From an uncultured Pelagibacteraceae bacterium (GTDB lineage: Bacteria; Pseudomonadota; Alphaproteobacteria; Pelagibacterales; AG-422-B15), in the NCBI GenBank assembly GCA_902523455.1, contig CABYZG010000004.1, positions 1-64,000 of the forward strand: a stretch of 64,000 bases of DNA. The letters run 5' to 3'. The notes under the pieces were generated by a model. The model saw only the letters and a program-made list of their open reading frames with translations. It was not told where the DNA came from and did no database searches. A program made the translations under genes and the position numbers. Each line of letters opens with the position of its first letter. Positions within the stretch are counted from its first letter, which is position 1. Shown here one piece after another: positions 9,093 through 18,597 of the stretch.

Positions 9093-9470
9093 ATGAATAA
9101 ATTTTTAGTTATTTTAAATACTATTAATGGGATCTTGTTCATTACAATTGGCCTACTCTGGGCGATTTCTCCTTACATTGCCGGAGCTAACTTTGGTATA
9201 TTAGAAATTCCTGAAGGATTAGGTCGAAGTAGTCTAATTGGTGATGTAGGAAGCTATTTTTTTTGTATTGGGGTGATGATGATACTTGCAGTTTATACCT
9301 TAAGAAGTATTTGGTTTTACGCGCCCGCGATGCTTTTGGGTGTTACTGCTTTATTTAGAGTGATCTCATGGTTAGCACATGATGCAACCTTTGCAACTCA
9401 ATTTATTATAATTGAAATATTACTTATTATTTTGTTGCTCGTTACATCAAAAAGAATGTCTAGTAATTAA
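9093..9470 (+). CDS. Small four-helix membrane protein (possibly DUF4345-like)
   Basis: A 125-residue protein made almost entirely of four hydrophobic segments (about 5-28, 48-70, 74-92 and 100-120). A strong ribosome site (aaaggggaaag) precedes ATG 9093. The glycine-rich opening and overall size resemble DUF4345-type proteins, but this is tentative and no function can be given. It is followed 2 bp later by a metallo-beta-lactamase-fold protein, so the two are probably translated from one message. Confidence 0.75.
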   Translation: MNKFLVILNTINGILFITIGLLWAISPYIAGANFGILEIPEGLGRSSLIGDVGSYFFCIGVMMILAVYTLRSIWFYAPAMLLGVTALFRVISWLAHDATFATQFIIIEILLIILLLVTSKRMSSN

Positions 9471-9472
9471 AT

Positions 9473-10540
9473 ATGAAAAAAATTTATTTTTTTTTGATAG
9501 CTGCAATTTTAATATTAATTATTGCAGTTGTTGGAATAAGAACTGCTACTGTTCAAAATGTTTTGATAGATTTTGATTTTAATAGACAATGGAATAATCA
9601 GGATAAATTAGTAACTTTTGATGGTGATTATATTATTGGTCTTGTCTGTGGATCACGAGGGCCTTTACCGGGTAAAGGAAGGGCGGAGCCCTGTATTATG
9701 ATAAAAACTCCCGATCATATGTTTGTGGTTGATACTGGGGATGGTAGCAGGCAAAACCTTACAAATTGGAGTATTAATCTTGGTAACTTAGATGCAGTTT
9801 TATTAACTCACTTACATTCAGATCATATTTCTGATTTAGCTGACTTTCACCTCTATTCATGGGTAACTCAAAATAGAGGTAAAAAACTTCCGGTGTATGG
9901 GCCATTGGGTACCAATCTCGTTACTGAGGGAATAACAAAAGCTTATGAGCTAGATACTGAGTGGAGAACTCTTCATCATGGAGAAGAAGTAGCACCTTCT
10001 GACTTTGCTGGTTTTGATACAACAATAATTAATTTAAATGACCCAGTTATTTATGATGATGGTAAACTTAAGATAACAGCTTTTGAAGTTGAGCATTTTC
10101 CAGTTGATCCTTCACTAGGCTATCGTTTTGATTACAAGGGCAGGTCAATAGTAATAAGCGGTGATACCGACTACAGTGAAAACTTAGTTAAACAGTCTAA
10201 AAATGCAGACCTTCTGTTTCATGACGCTCTGTCTCATAATATGATAGGAAGATTAGAAGAAATTTCAGAAGATACAAACCCCTTATTATCTACTGTCTTT
10301 TATGATATTCAGGATTATCATGCCTCTCCGATTGAGGCCGCCCAAGCTGCCAATGAAGCTAATGTCAAGGAGCTAATATTCTATCATTTGACACCAGCTC
10401 CTCAAAATTTCATTGCGAAAATAATTTTTGTGAGAGGTGTTAATGAGGTACGTCCAGACAATTGGACATTAGCGGATGATGGTACGATGGCAATTTTGCC
10501 GATAGAATCGGAGGATATCACCATTACGAATATTCAATAA
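9473..10540 (+). CDS. Membrane-anchored metallo-beta-lactamase-fold hydrolase
   Basis: A 355-residue protein with an N-terminal hydrophobic anchor or signal (residues 4-22) and a metallo-beta-lactamase fold. The metal-binding motif HLHSDH (His113, His115, Asp117, His118) and the ISGDTDYSE segment supplying a further ligand Asp are clear. The RNase Z/arylsulfatase-like branch is the closest in feel, but export argues against a tRNA-processing role. A periplasmic esterase, sulfatase or phosphodiesterase is possible; the substrate is unknown. It follows the small membrane protein by 2 bp. Confidence 0.85.
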   Translation: MKKIYFFLIAAILILIIAVVGIRTATVQNVLIDFDFNRQWNNQDKLVTFDGDYIIGLVCGSRGPLPGKGRAEPCIMIKTPDHMFVVDTGDGSRQNLTNWSINLGNLDAVLLTHLHSDHISDLADFHLYSWVTQNRGKKLPVYGPLGTNLVTEGITKAYELDTEWRTLHHGEEVAPSDFAGFDTTIINLNDPVIYDDGKLKITAFEVEHFPVDPSLGYRFDYKGRSIVISGDTDYSENLVKQSKNADLLFHDALSHNMIGRLEEISEDTNPLLSTVFYDIQDYHASPIEAAQAANEANVKELIFYHLTPAPQNFIAKIIFVRGVNEVRPDNWTLADDGTMAILPIESEDITITNIQ

Positions 10541-10614
10541 CGACAAAAGAAATCTATCGATTTTTTTGAAAATTTAATTAGACGATTGATCTTTTTGCTG
10601 TAAAATTTTTTCCC

Positions 10615-10971
10615 ATGAGCGCAACAAATTCACTCCTCAGATTTTGGGAAGAACAAATGGGAACCTCACATCGCTCAAGTAAGCATTTTTTTAGAAAAAC
10701 TCCGTCTCATTATCATATGATGCTCCTTGTAATGTCAGCCCATCAAAATAAAGAAAAGCTATGTGTTGAAGAATTAAAGACAAAGCTCTTTCATACATCT
10801 CGGCCTAAGTCATCTATGATGATTAATGAGGCTTGTGATAGAGGTTTCATACATTTAGAGAAAACAGAGAACGATAAAAGACTAAAAACAGTAAAACCAA
10901 GCTCAGAATTGATAAAAGAATTTAAAAATTATCTTAATTCAATGAAAAATATCAATTGGAAGTCCGAATAA
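10615..10971 (+). CDS. MarR-like winged-helix transcriptional regulator
   Basis: A 118-residue basic protein with a winged-helix layout: a helical lead, VEELKTKLFHTSRPKSSMMINEACDRGFI as the helix-turn-helix and recognition region (about residues 53-81), then EKTENDKRLKTVKPS as the wing. This is the MarR/PadR-style arrangement. It is a little short for MarR (about 140 aa). It stands 74 bp downstream of the metallo-hydrolase and may regulate the divergent glutathione cluster (inference only). Confidence 0.72.
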   Translation: MSATNSLLRFWEEQMGTSHRSSKHFFRKTPSHYHMMLLVMSAHQNKEKLCVEELKTKLFHTSRPKSSMMINEACDRGFIHLEKTENDKRLKTVKPSSELIKEFKNYLNSMKNINWKSE

Positions 10972-10976
10972 TAATT

Positions 10977-11717
10977 TCAAGAAAAAATTTTTTCAAAGAA
11001 ATTAGACATCTCTCGCCATGAATGCTGATCGGCATGTGCATCGTAAAATAATCCTGAGTTTCGATCATTAGCTTCAGGATTTGTAAAAGCATGTCCTACA
11101 TTGCCGTAAGCATGAATTTGCCAATTTGCTTTTTTTGAATTTAATTCATCAGCTAAATCAATCATATTTTGTGGAGTGGCCATAGGATCATCGTATCCAT
11201 GTAGAATTAAAATCGATGAGTCAATTTTTATTGTTCCTTTTAATTGCTTTCCTGAACTTGCCGTTGGTGCGTCATATAATCCATGAAAACTAACAACTCC
11301 TTTAACATCCTCACCTGCCCTAGCCAAATCAAGTGCACATTTTCCTCCAAAACAAAATCCAATTGCTCCAGTTTTGTTTTCGTCAACTTTGTCAAAATTC
11401 TTGAGAGTCTCAAAAGCATGGATCATTCTTTGTTGAAGCAATACTCGGTCAGAATTAAATTCATTCATCAACTCCATTGACTCTTGGGGATTTGAACCTC
11501 TTCTTCCCTGTCCATATAAATCCATAGCAAATGCAAAGTACCCAAGCTCAGCAAGTTGTTCTGATTTCTTAATATCAAAATCAGAATGGCCTCCATAAGC
11601 ATGACATACAAGCACTCCTGGTCTTGGTGTATCAAAACTATCTTCATAACTTATTGAACCTTCAAATTGCACACTAGAATTAGCAGAACCATAAACTAGT
11701 TTTTCTGTTTTGATCAT
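10977..11717 (-). CDS. Dienelactone hydrolase family protein
   Basis: A 246-residue alpha/beta hydrolase of the dienelactone hydrolase family. The nucleophile is Cys122 in GFCFGGK, as in true dienelactone hydrolases. The acid lies in LHGYDDPM and the base is the His in GNVGHAFTNP. It is cytoplasmic, with no signal peptide. It starts 2 bp after the stop of an iron alcohol dehydrogenase, a pairing also seen in maleylacetate-type pathways, although the dehydrogenase here is not clearly a maleylacetate reductase. The natural lactone or ester substrate is not known. Confidence 0.88.
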   Translation of the reverse strand: MIKTEKLVYGSANSSVQFEGSISYEDSFDTPRPGVLVCHAYGGHSDFDIKKSEQLAELGYFAFAMDLYGQGRRGSNPQESMELMNEFNSDRVLLQQRMIHAFETLKNFDKVDENKTGAIGFCFGGKCALDLARAGEDVKGVVSFHGLYDAPTASSGKQLKGTIKIDSSILILHGYDDPMATPQNMIDLADELNSKKANWQIHAYGNVGHAFTNPEANDRNSGLFYDAHADQHSWREMSNFFEKIFS

Positions 11718-11719
11718 GC

Positions 11720-12883
11720 TTATAGAATACCCTCATATGAGTTAATGTAAAGTTGCTTCATTTCATCAAAACTTATATCACGTGGGTTTGGTCCAGTGGA
11801 TGGATCTTTCAAAGCCATTTCACTAAGTAGCTCAAAATCAAATTCTTGATTAAGCTCCTTCAGTGTATGAGGGATAGCGAGTTCATCTCTTAGCTTCAAT
11901 ATCCACGACAGAAATCCATCAAATGTTGAATTTTCTAATTCTAAGTATTTTGTTAACAGTTGTATCCTCTGTTTTATAATTGGTTCATTAAATTTAAGTA
12001 CATATGGCATAAATATTGCATTCGAAAGACCATGATGAATATCGTTCACTGCATTTATAGGATGTGAAAGAGAATGTATTGCTCCTAATCCTTTTTGAAA
12101 TGCAGTTGATCCCATTGATGATGTTACTAACATTTTTGATCTTGCAAATATATCATCTGGATTTTTATAAGCACTTAGAAGACTATCTTTCACGTTCTTT
12201 ATTCCTTCTAGTGCAATACCATCCGCCATAGGATGAAAACCTCTAGCACAGTATGCCTCTAAACAGTGAGCTAAAGCATCCATACCTGTTGCCGCTGTGA
12301 GATGAGGTGGAAGAGATAAAGTTAAATTTGGATCAAGTATTACAAGGTCTGGTAAGAACGAGGGATGAAATATTATTTTTTTTGTTTTATCACTTTCGTC
12401 CAAAATAAGTGAAGCACGACCAGTTTCAGAACCCGTCCCAGCCGTAGTTGGCATCGCAATTACTTTTGGAAGTTGATCTGTAATTGCGCTTGTCCAATTA
12501 TCCCCAATATCTTCGAAAAACCACAGGTTTTCCTTTTGTTTCGTCATAAATGCAATTGCTTTACCGGCATCAAGAGAACTGCCTCCACCAATCGCTATTA
12601 CACCATCATTATTGTTAGATAAAAAGTGTTCAACGCCATCCATTACGTTCTTACCTGTTGGATTTCCTTTTATATTTGAAAAAATTGAGTGTTTGATTTT
12701 ATTATTTTTTAATAATTCAATAATTTTTATAAAGTTTTTATTAGAGGTAAATTCTGGATCGGTAACAACTAAAGGATTTTGCATACCTTGAGCTTCTAAA
12801 GCATTTGGAATCTCTAGGGAACGGCCTAAACCAAACCATATTGGGGTAGGATAATTCCAGCTAACATTATCAATATCACTCAT
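11720..12883 (-). CDS. Iron-containing alcohol dehydrogenase
   Basis: A 387-residue group III alcohol dehydrogenase. GGGSSLDAGKA is the nucleotide-binding motif, followed by MPTTAGTGSETG and the metal-site helices with MDALAHCLEAYCARGFHP and HSLSHPINAV...HHGLSNA, which provide the Asp and His ligands. Length is normal for the family. It acts on an alcohol/aldehyde pair with NAD(P)H in the cytoplasm. It is co-oriented with the dienelactone hydrolase (2-bp gap) and an EamA transporter (6-bp gap), suggesting a small catabolic operon. Confidence 0.9.
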   Translation of the reverse strand: MSDIDNVSWNYPTPIWFGLGRSLEIPNALEAQGMQNPLVVTDPEFTSNKNFIKIIELLKNNKIKHSIFSNIKGNPTGKNVMDGVEHFLSNNNDGVIAIGGGSSLDAGKAIAFMTKQKENLWFFEDIGDNWTSAITDQLPKVIAMPTTAGTGSETGRASLILDESDKTKKIIFHPSFLPDLVILDPNLTLSLPPHLTAATGMDALAHCLEAYCARGFHPMADGIALEGIKNVKDSLLSAYKNPDDIFARSKMLVTSSMGSTAFQKGLGAIHSLSHPINAVNDIHHGLSNAIFMPYVLKFNEPIIKQRIQLLTKYLELENSTFDGFLSWILKLRDELAIPHTLKELNQEFDFELLSEMALKDPSTGPNPRDISFDEMKQLYINSYEGIL

Positions 12884-12889
12884 ACTTTT

Positions 12890-13798
12890 CTATAGCGTTG
12901 GCGGTGTAGTTTTTTTTGTAGTGCCAAAAGCATAAAAACTTATAGCAATAATAATTACTAAGCCGCCCATTAAAGTTATGTTTGAGGGTACTTCGTTTAC
13001 TCCAAATAAAGGTATCCAACACCAAATTACTCCTCCCACAACTTCTGTTAAAGAAAGTAACATAAATTCTGCTGCAGGCAGATAGCGCGCACCTAAACTT
13101 AAAAGTATAAGTCCAATCCCAACTAAAGTTCCATGCAGCATACTTAATAAAATATTTTGTAACGGCATTGAGTAACTGTCAGCAAATAAAACAATCATAA
13201 TCATTGAAAAAAGCGAGCAGGCAATACCAGCAATCATGATTGTCGTAAATTTAGGTGTGTCTGGTTGCCATCTGAGCGTTGTTGCAAATATTGCAAATCC
13301 AATAGAACAGAATAAACCAAATACCCAACCTAAAAAGGTTCCTGCATACCAGTCATTATAAGCCATTAGAAAGATTCCAAACAAAGATACAAAACACGCG
13401 ATCGCAGTTGTGATGCCAATTTTTTCTTTTAGAAAGATATATGCAAAGAGCCCTGCAAATAATGGTTGCGTGCCAATCATAAATAATGTGGTAGCCGCAG
13501 AGGTATAAGTCATTCCAAAAATAAAAAATATAAAAGCTGCAGCAAGACCAATACCACCTAATAAACCAGATGATCCAACTCTATTAAAATTATGATAGAA
13601 AGAAATTCCTTCGTTATAAATCAAATATATCAACAAAATTGTTGCTACAACTATACCTCTATAAAAAAGGTAATGCCATTGATAGACCTGAGCATCTACC
13701 ATGTACCTAACAGTAGGAGCTCCAAAACTCCATATCAAACCAGCAGATAGTGCCAGTATAAAACCTATTAAATATGTTTTGTTATTCTGCTCTGTCAT
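12890..13798 (-). CDS. EamA/DMT-family transporter
   Basis: A ten-helix drug/metabolite transporter (302 aa) with two EamA repeats. The start is taken at ATG 13798 (MTEQNNKTYLIGFILALSAG); a longer frame beginning at 13903 would add a poorly fitting hydrophobic leader and overlap the divergent serine hydrolase. Typical motifs include GLIWSFGAPTVRYMV in helix 1 and YIFLKEKIGITTAIAC at the end of the first repeat. The substrate is unknown; members export amino acids, metabolites or drugs. Only 46 bp separate it from the divergent gene. Confidence 0.88.
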   Translation of the reverse strand: MTEQNNKTYLIGFILALSAGLIWSFGAPTVRYMVDAQVYQWHYLFYRGIVVATILLIYLIYNEGISFYHNFNRVGSSGLLGGIGLAAAFIFFIFGMTYTSAATTLFMIGTQPLFAGLFAYIFLKEKIGITTAIACFVSLFGIFLMAYNDWYAGTFLGWVFGLFCSIGFAIFATTLRWQPDTPKFTTIMIAGIACSLFSMIMIVLFADSYSMPLQNILLSMLHGTLVGIGLILLSLGARYLPAAEFMLLSLTEVVGGVIWCWIPLFGVNEVPSNITLMGGLVIIIAISFYAFGTTKKTTPPTL

Positions 13799-13844
13799 AT
13801 AATCTACTGCAGAATATATAAATAATAGCCTTATGACACTATAA

Positions 13845-14987
13845 ATGACCACAGAAAATGAGATAACAGCGTTGGGTGAGTTTAATAAAAAGTTCGAAAA
13901 CACTTACGAATTATTCAAGAAAAACTTAGAAAATGATGAGGAGGTGGGTGCGTCATTTGCCGTTTATCAAAATGGGGAAGTTTTGGTAAACCTTTATGGC
14001 GGCTATCGGGATCGTGATAAAAAAAACAAGTGGGACCAAAATACAATAGTAAATATCCACTCAACCAGTAAGGGTATTGTTGCGATGATTGTCGCTAAAT
14101 TGATTGATGAAAACAAACTAGATTTAGAGAAAAATGTTGCTGATTACTGGCCTGAATTTGCGAATAGCGGAAAAGAAAATATAAAAGTAAAAACATTACT
14201 CTCCCATCAAGCAGGGATGTATGGATGGAGACAGCCTATAGATGAAACCGATTTTTACAAATGGGACTATGTGGTTGATCTGTTGGCAAATCAAGAACCA
14301 TATCATAAAGCTGATGAAAAAATATGTTATCATCCAAAAACGATCGGTTTTTTAGTTGGTGAATTAATAAAACGAGTGACCAATAAATCAGTCGGTAAAA
14401 ACTTGGAGGAGTTACTGAATAGTCCTCTTGAAACTAAATGTTTTATAGGTACGCCTTCAGCATATCATGACAATATTGCTGAACTAATTAGTTCTGAAAG
14501 CCTAAGAAAAGCTTTCAGTGATCCAACAAATGTAGATGATTATCTAATTACTGCGTTTCTTAATCCTGCAAACAGAACAAAAACAGCAAATACAGCTGAA
14601 TGGCGACTTGCGGAAATTCCAGCTATGAACTGTCACTCTAATTCAGGATCACTTGCAAAAATTTATGATTTTTTCTTATCACATTTATCAAATAAATTTA
14701 TTTCATCAAATACCTTTGAAACTCTTACTACAGTTGCTGTAAGTGGAGACGATCATGTAATGAAGTCACCTATGCAGTGGTCACATGCAGGTTATAGTGT
14801 CGGTGGTGGAAAATTATTTGGTAAAAGCAGTAAAGCATTTGGTCATACTGGATGGGGCGGCTCTATGGCATTTGGGGATCCTGAAAATGGAATTAGCTGC
14901 GCATACACAATGAATTTATTAACTGGATCCATGCTCGGTGATCAAAGAGCACTTAAATTAGTTGAAACAATATATGATACCCTATGA
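13845..14987 (+). CDS. Serine hydrolase, class C beta-lactamase-like / EstB-type esterase
   Basis: A 380-residue serine hydrolase of the beta-lactamase-related family, probably an esterase. The SxxK nucleophile motif is S73-T-S-K76 and the Tyr motif is YHPKT at 162. It has no signal peptide, so it acts in the cytoplasm, unlike a true beta-lactamase. The C-terminal GHTGWGGSMAFGDPENG segment is characteristic. It is the first gene of an operon with a sugar symporter (4-bp overlap), galactokinase and a GH1 glycosidase, so a role in removing acyl groups from an imported glycoside is inferred. Confidence 0.88.
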   Translation: MTTENEITALGEFNKKFENTYELFKKNLENDEEVGASFAVYQNGEVLVNLYGGYRDRDKKNKWDQNTIVNIHSTSKGIVAMIVAKLIDENKLDLEKNVADYWPEFANSGKENIKVKTLLSHQAGMYGWRQPIDETDFYKWDYVVDLLANQEPYHKADEKICYHPKTIGFLVGELIKRVTNKSVGKNLEELLNSPLETKCFIGTPSAYHDNIAELISSESLRKAFSDPTNVDDYLITAFLNPANRTKTANTAEWRLAEIPAMNCHSNSGSLAKIYDFFLSHLSNKFISSNTFETLTTVAVSGDDHVMKSPMQWSHAGYSVGGGKLFGKSSKAFGHTGWGGSMAFGDPENGISCAYTMNLLTGSMLGDQRALKLVETIYDTL

Positions 14988-16315
14988 AACTAAGTTTTAG
15001 ATCAAAATTGTTTTACGGTGGTGGTGATTTTGCCATTAATATAATGTGGCAACTGACTGTCTTCTACTTACTATTTTTTTATACAGATATTTTTGGATTA
15101 TCACCTGCAAACGCTGGCTTAGTTTTCTTTTTAGCGAAAATCTGGGACGCATTTACTGACCCGATTATGGGGTACATTGCAGATAATACTTCGACCAGAT
15201 GGGGAAAATTCAGACCTTATATCTTGTTTGGATCAGTCCCTGCACTAATAATGATTATTCTATGTTTTACCTCACCTGATTTGTCACAAACGGGCAAATT
15301 TTATTGGGCACTATTTACATACATCACATTTACTACTTTATATACAATCATTGCTATTCCAGTTGGATCGCTCATTCCAGCGATGACTCAAGACAGAGAC
15401 GAGAGAACATCGCTCGCATCATTTAGATATTTAGGAGCCAGCTCTGGATCAATTGCTGTTGCAGTTCTAACATTGCCTTTAGTTGGCCTGTTTAGCTCAC
15501 CACAGTTCGGATTTCCAATTGTGGTAGGTTGTTTGGCAGTGCTTGGAGCTATTTTTGCATTTCTGTGTTTTTTTAACACTAAAGAAGTTTATTCAAAGCC
15601 ATATGAAGAAACCATTGGTATTAAAAAAGTTACTAAAATGGTATTAAACAATTATCCATTACATTTTGTAATATTGGCACTTTTAACGACTTGGGTTGCA
15701 AATAATATAAAACAACTAACAGTTGTCTATTTTGTAAAATATAATCTTCAATTAGAGGCTTACTTTAGTCCAATTTTGCTTGGTGTGATTTTACAAATTA
15801 TGTTTGGCGCATATTTAGTTAACTTAATAAAACATAGGTTTGAAAAAAAGACTTTATTCATGATTGGAACATCTCTTTACGTAATCACAGATTTAATAAT
15901 CTATTATATTACTGGTTATGAAAACTTTTGGTTTTTAGCTTTTATTGGAACCTTTGGCTTCATTGGTTTCGGTATGGCAGGTGTCATGACCTGGTCAATG
16001 ATAGCTGATACAATCGAGTACGGTGAATGGAAATCTGGATTTCGTGCTGAAGGAATCTTAAACGCAGCTCACGTATTTGTTTTTAAATTAAGTGTTGGTT
16101 TTAGTGCATGGCTTGCTGGAGTAATTCTTGAAAGCACAGATTATGTGGCGAATGCAATAGATCAAAGTCCAGAAACATTGAATGGTCTATTTATCATGGG
16201 ATATATTTTCCCAGCTGTTGCTGGAACTATAGCTATAATAGTTACTTACTTTAATAAGTACGATAGTAACTTTTATGAAAGAATATTTTCTGAATTAAAA
16301 CAAAGACAAAGTTAA
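14984..16315 (+). CDS. GPH-family sugar:cation symporter (MelB-like)
   Basis: A 12-helix major facilitator of the glycoside-pentoside-hexuronide family (443 aa). The cation-site region AGLVFFLAKIWDAFTDPIMGYIAD with the Asp in WDAFTDP is the family hallmark, followed by RWGKFRPYILFG. It imports a glycoside with Na+ or H+ across the inner membrane. It overlaps the hydrolase gene by ATGA and is followed 3 bp later by galactokinase, so the substrate probably contains galactose. Confidence 0.92.
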   Translation: MKLSFRSKLFYGGGDFAINIMWQLTVFYLLFFYTDIFGLSPANAGLVFFLAKIWDAFTDPIMGYIADNTSTRWGKFRPYILFGSVPALIMIILCFTSPDLSQTGKFYWALFTYITFTTLYTIIAIPVGSLIPAMTQDRDERTSLASFRYLGASSGSIAVAVLTLPLVGLFSSPQFGFPIVVGCLAVLGAIFAFLCFFNTKEVYSKPYEETIGIKKVTKMVLNNYPLHFVILALLTTWVANNIKQLTVVYFVKYNLQLEAYFSPILLGVILQIMFGAYLVNLIKHRFEKKTLFMIGTSLYVITDLIIYYITGYENFWFLAFIGTFGFIGFGMAGVMTWSMIADTIEYGEWKSGFRAEGILNAAHVFVFKLSVGFSAWLAGVILESTDYVANAIDQSPETLNGLFIMGYIFPAVAGTIAIIVTYFNKYDSNFYERIFSELKQRQS

Positions 16316-16318
16316 GTT

Positions 16319-17350
16319 ATGAACACGGTCTCGATTGGTGAGGGCTTTGGCAGAGTTAACCTCATTGGGGAGCATTTAGACTATAATGGTGGACATGTTT
16401 TACCTTTACAAATTAAGAACTCAATTATCTGTGAGATAGTTGAAAATAAAAATAGTGACTCTATTTCGATAGTTTCAGATAAATATAAGGACTCTTTAAT
16501 TGTTAAGAAACTCGAAAAAAGAAATAATTGGGCAGATTTCATTATTGGATCATGTCTTTATTTTGAGAAGAAATTTTCAGTTAAGGTTAACAATATCTCA
16601 ATTTATATCAAAAGCAGCCTTCCATTGGGAGTCGGTCTCTCTTCCTCTGCTGCAATCACCGTTAGTGCTTTAAAATCACTAAGTTGCTATTTTCAAAAAA
16701 ATTTGGCAGATGAAGATTTAATTAATTTAGCATTTGAGGTTGAGAATGATTTTGTTGGTGTGGGTGGTGGAGTTATGGATCAATTTGTATCGGTCTTAGG
16801 AAATCATTATGAAGCTCTTTTTCTTGATACCTTTAATAAAAATTATGAATTGATACCAATTTTTCAAGATTATCAATTTCTAATAATTGATAGCAACACT
16901 CAAAGGATTTTATCAGATAGTGAGTTTAATAAAAAAAAAGAATTATGTCTCAATGCTGCAAAAAAAATGAAAATTCAAAACCTCTGTGCGAAAACAAAAA
17001 TTGATGAAAATGATATTCAATTACTGTCTGATGAAGAGCTTAATGTTAGTAAACATGTAATTGAGGAAAATTTGAGAGTTGTAAAAGCAGCTCGATATTT
17101 AAAAGATAATAAAGCTGAAGAATTTGGAAAATTAATGACAGAAAGTCATATTTCTTTATCACAACACTATAGGGTTTCGACTGATGATTTGAATAAGTTG
17201 GTTGATCTATCTAATTCCTTTGGCGCTTTAGGATCCAAACTTACTGGAGCTGGTTTTGGCGGGGCAATCGTAACTTTAGTAAAAAAAGAGCTGGTTGAAG
17301 AACTTAAAAAGTATATTCTTGATGGGTATCCAAATGCTAAATTTATATAA
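16319..17350 (+). CDS. galK: Galactokinase
   Basis: A 343-residue GHMP-family kinase phosphorylating galactose to galactose-1-phosphate with ATP. The galactokinase signature GRVNLIGEHLDYNGG is at residues 11-25, the ATP-binding glycine/serine loop LPLGVGLSSSAA at 101-112, and the C-terminal LTGAGFGGAIV near residue 310. It is slightly shorter than E. coli GalK (382 aa). It lies 3 bp after the symporter and 2 bp before the glycosidase. No galT, galE or galM is visible in the window, so the next step must be encoded elsewhere or differ. Confidence 0.9.
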   Translation: MNTVSIGEGFGRVNLIGEHLDYNGGHVLPLQIKNSIICEIVENKNSDSISIVSDKYKDSLIVKKLEKRNNWADFIIGSCLYFEKKFSVKVNNISIYIKSSLPLGVGLSSSAAITVSALKSLSCYFQKNLADEDLINLAFEVENDFVGVGGGVMDQFVSVLGNHYEALFLDTFNKNYELIPIFQDYQFLIIDSNTQRILSDSEFNKKKELCLNAAKKMKIQNLCAKTKIDENDIQLLSDEELNVSKHVIEENLRVVKAARYLKDNKAEEFGKLMTESHISLSQHYRVSTDDLNKLVDLSNSFGALGSKLTGAGFGGAIVTLVKKELVEELKKYILDGYPNAKFI

Positions 17351-17352
17351 TT

Positions 17353-18597
17353 ATGAAACTTAATTTACCAAACGACTTTATATGGGGTACAGCGACTGCT
17401 GCTCATCAAGTAGAGGGAAATAATACAAACTCTGATTTTTGGCTACTTGAAAATACAAAAAATACTACATTTGCTGAACCGTCAGGAATTGCTTGTGATC
17501 AATTAAATAGATATGAGGAAGATATAAAGCTTATGTCATCTCACGCAATACAGTCCTATAGATTATCTATTGAATGGGCTCGTATCGAAGAATCCGAGGG
17601 AGAATTTTCAAATGAAGCAATTGATCATTACAAAAAAGTTTTGGATTGTTGTCATGAAAATAATCTTCAAACGTGCGTCACATTCCAACACTTCACTTCC
17701 CCACTTTGGTTTACAGCTAAAGGAGGTTGGGAAAAAAAGGAAAACGCAGATTTATATGTTAAATATGCTGAATTTTTAACAAAAGAGCTGGGTGACCGTA
17801 TAGATACGGTTTGTACAATAAATGAGGCAAATCTAACTGCATGTTTTGCACACACATTTCCTAGCTACCCTGAACAAGGTATGAAAACTATCATGCCATT
17901 TGTTGAAGATGCTGCTAAATCATGCGGGTCAACTCTAGATAATTTTGGCCCTTTTCTATTTGGCCATCCCTATAAAATACGTGACTGTATGATGGCGGCG
18001 CACATAAAAGCGTTTCCAGTTATCAAAGGTCTACTTACAAAAAATCAGCCTGTTGGTATTACACTTTCAATTATGGATTACCAAGCGGCAGAAGGAGGCG
18101 AACAAACACGCGACATTGCTCATGCTGAAACAGTGGATGTATGTTTGGATCAAACTAAGGACGACGATTTCATTGGTATTCAAACGTATACACGTCACAC
18201 CTATGGTCCTGAGGGCATCATGAAACCTAACGTCAATGATGAAAATATGCTTGTTATGGGATATGAATATTATCCTGAGTCATTAGAAAATGTATTGAGG
18301 TATGTTGCTCCAAAAATAAATTGCCCGATGATTGTGACTGAAAATGGGATTGGCACAGATGATGATAATCAAAGAATAAAATATATCACTACAGCATTAA
18401 AAGGACTTCAAAGCTGTTTAGATGACGGTTTAGATATTCGAGGTTATTACTATTGGTCATTTCTAGACAACTTTGAATGGATATACGGCTACAAACCGCG
18501 TTTTGGTTTAATCGAGGTGAATAGAGATACTTTAGAAAGAAAAAGTAAAGAAAGTCTAAAATTTTACGAACAAATTATCAGAAACTCTCAATCCTAA
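17353..18597 (+). CDS. Glycoside hydrolase family 1 (beta-galactosidase/beta-glucosidase)
   Basis: A 414-residue retaining GH1 enzyme. It opens with the family motif DFIWGTATAAHQVEG; the acid/base Glu158 is in TINEAN and the nucleophile Glu330 in VTENGIG. It has no signal peptide, so it works in the cytoplasm on an imported glycoside. GH1 covers beta-glucosidase, beta-galactosidase and 6-phospho forms; the galactokinase next door makes beta-galactosidase the best guess. It ends the operon, overlapping the convergent DUF4864 gene by 4 bp. Confidence 0.9.
   Translation: MKLNLPNDFIWGTATAAHQVEGNNTNSDFWLLENTKNTTFAEPSGIACDQLNRYEEDIKLMSSHAIQSYRLSIEWARIEESEGEFSNEAIDHYKKVLDCCHENNLQTCVTFQHFTSPLWFTAKGGWEKKENADLYVKYAEFLTKELGDRIDTVCTINEANLTACFAHTFPSYPEQGMKTIMPFVEDAAKSCGSTLDNFGPFLFGHPYKIRDCMMAAHIKAFPVIKGLLTKNQPVGITLSIMDYQAAEGGEQTRDIAHAETVDVCLDQTKDDDFIGIQTYTRHTYGPEGIMKPNVNDENMLVMGYEYYPESLENVLRYVAPKINCPMIVTENGIGTDDDNQRIKYITTALKGLQSCLDDGLDIRGYYYWSFLDNFEWIYGYKPRFGLIEVNRDTLERKSKESLKFYEQIIRNSQS

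Noticed and set aside
13799-13903. Long N-terminus of the first EamA protein
   Set aside because: It would run into the divergent serine hydrolase gene, and the EamA pattern starts after ATG 13798.
14984-18597. Horizontally acquired sugar island
   Set aside because: No integrase, tRNA junction, repeats or shift in base composition was seen around the operon.
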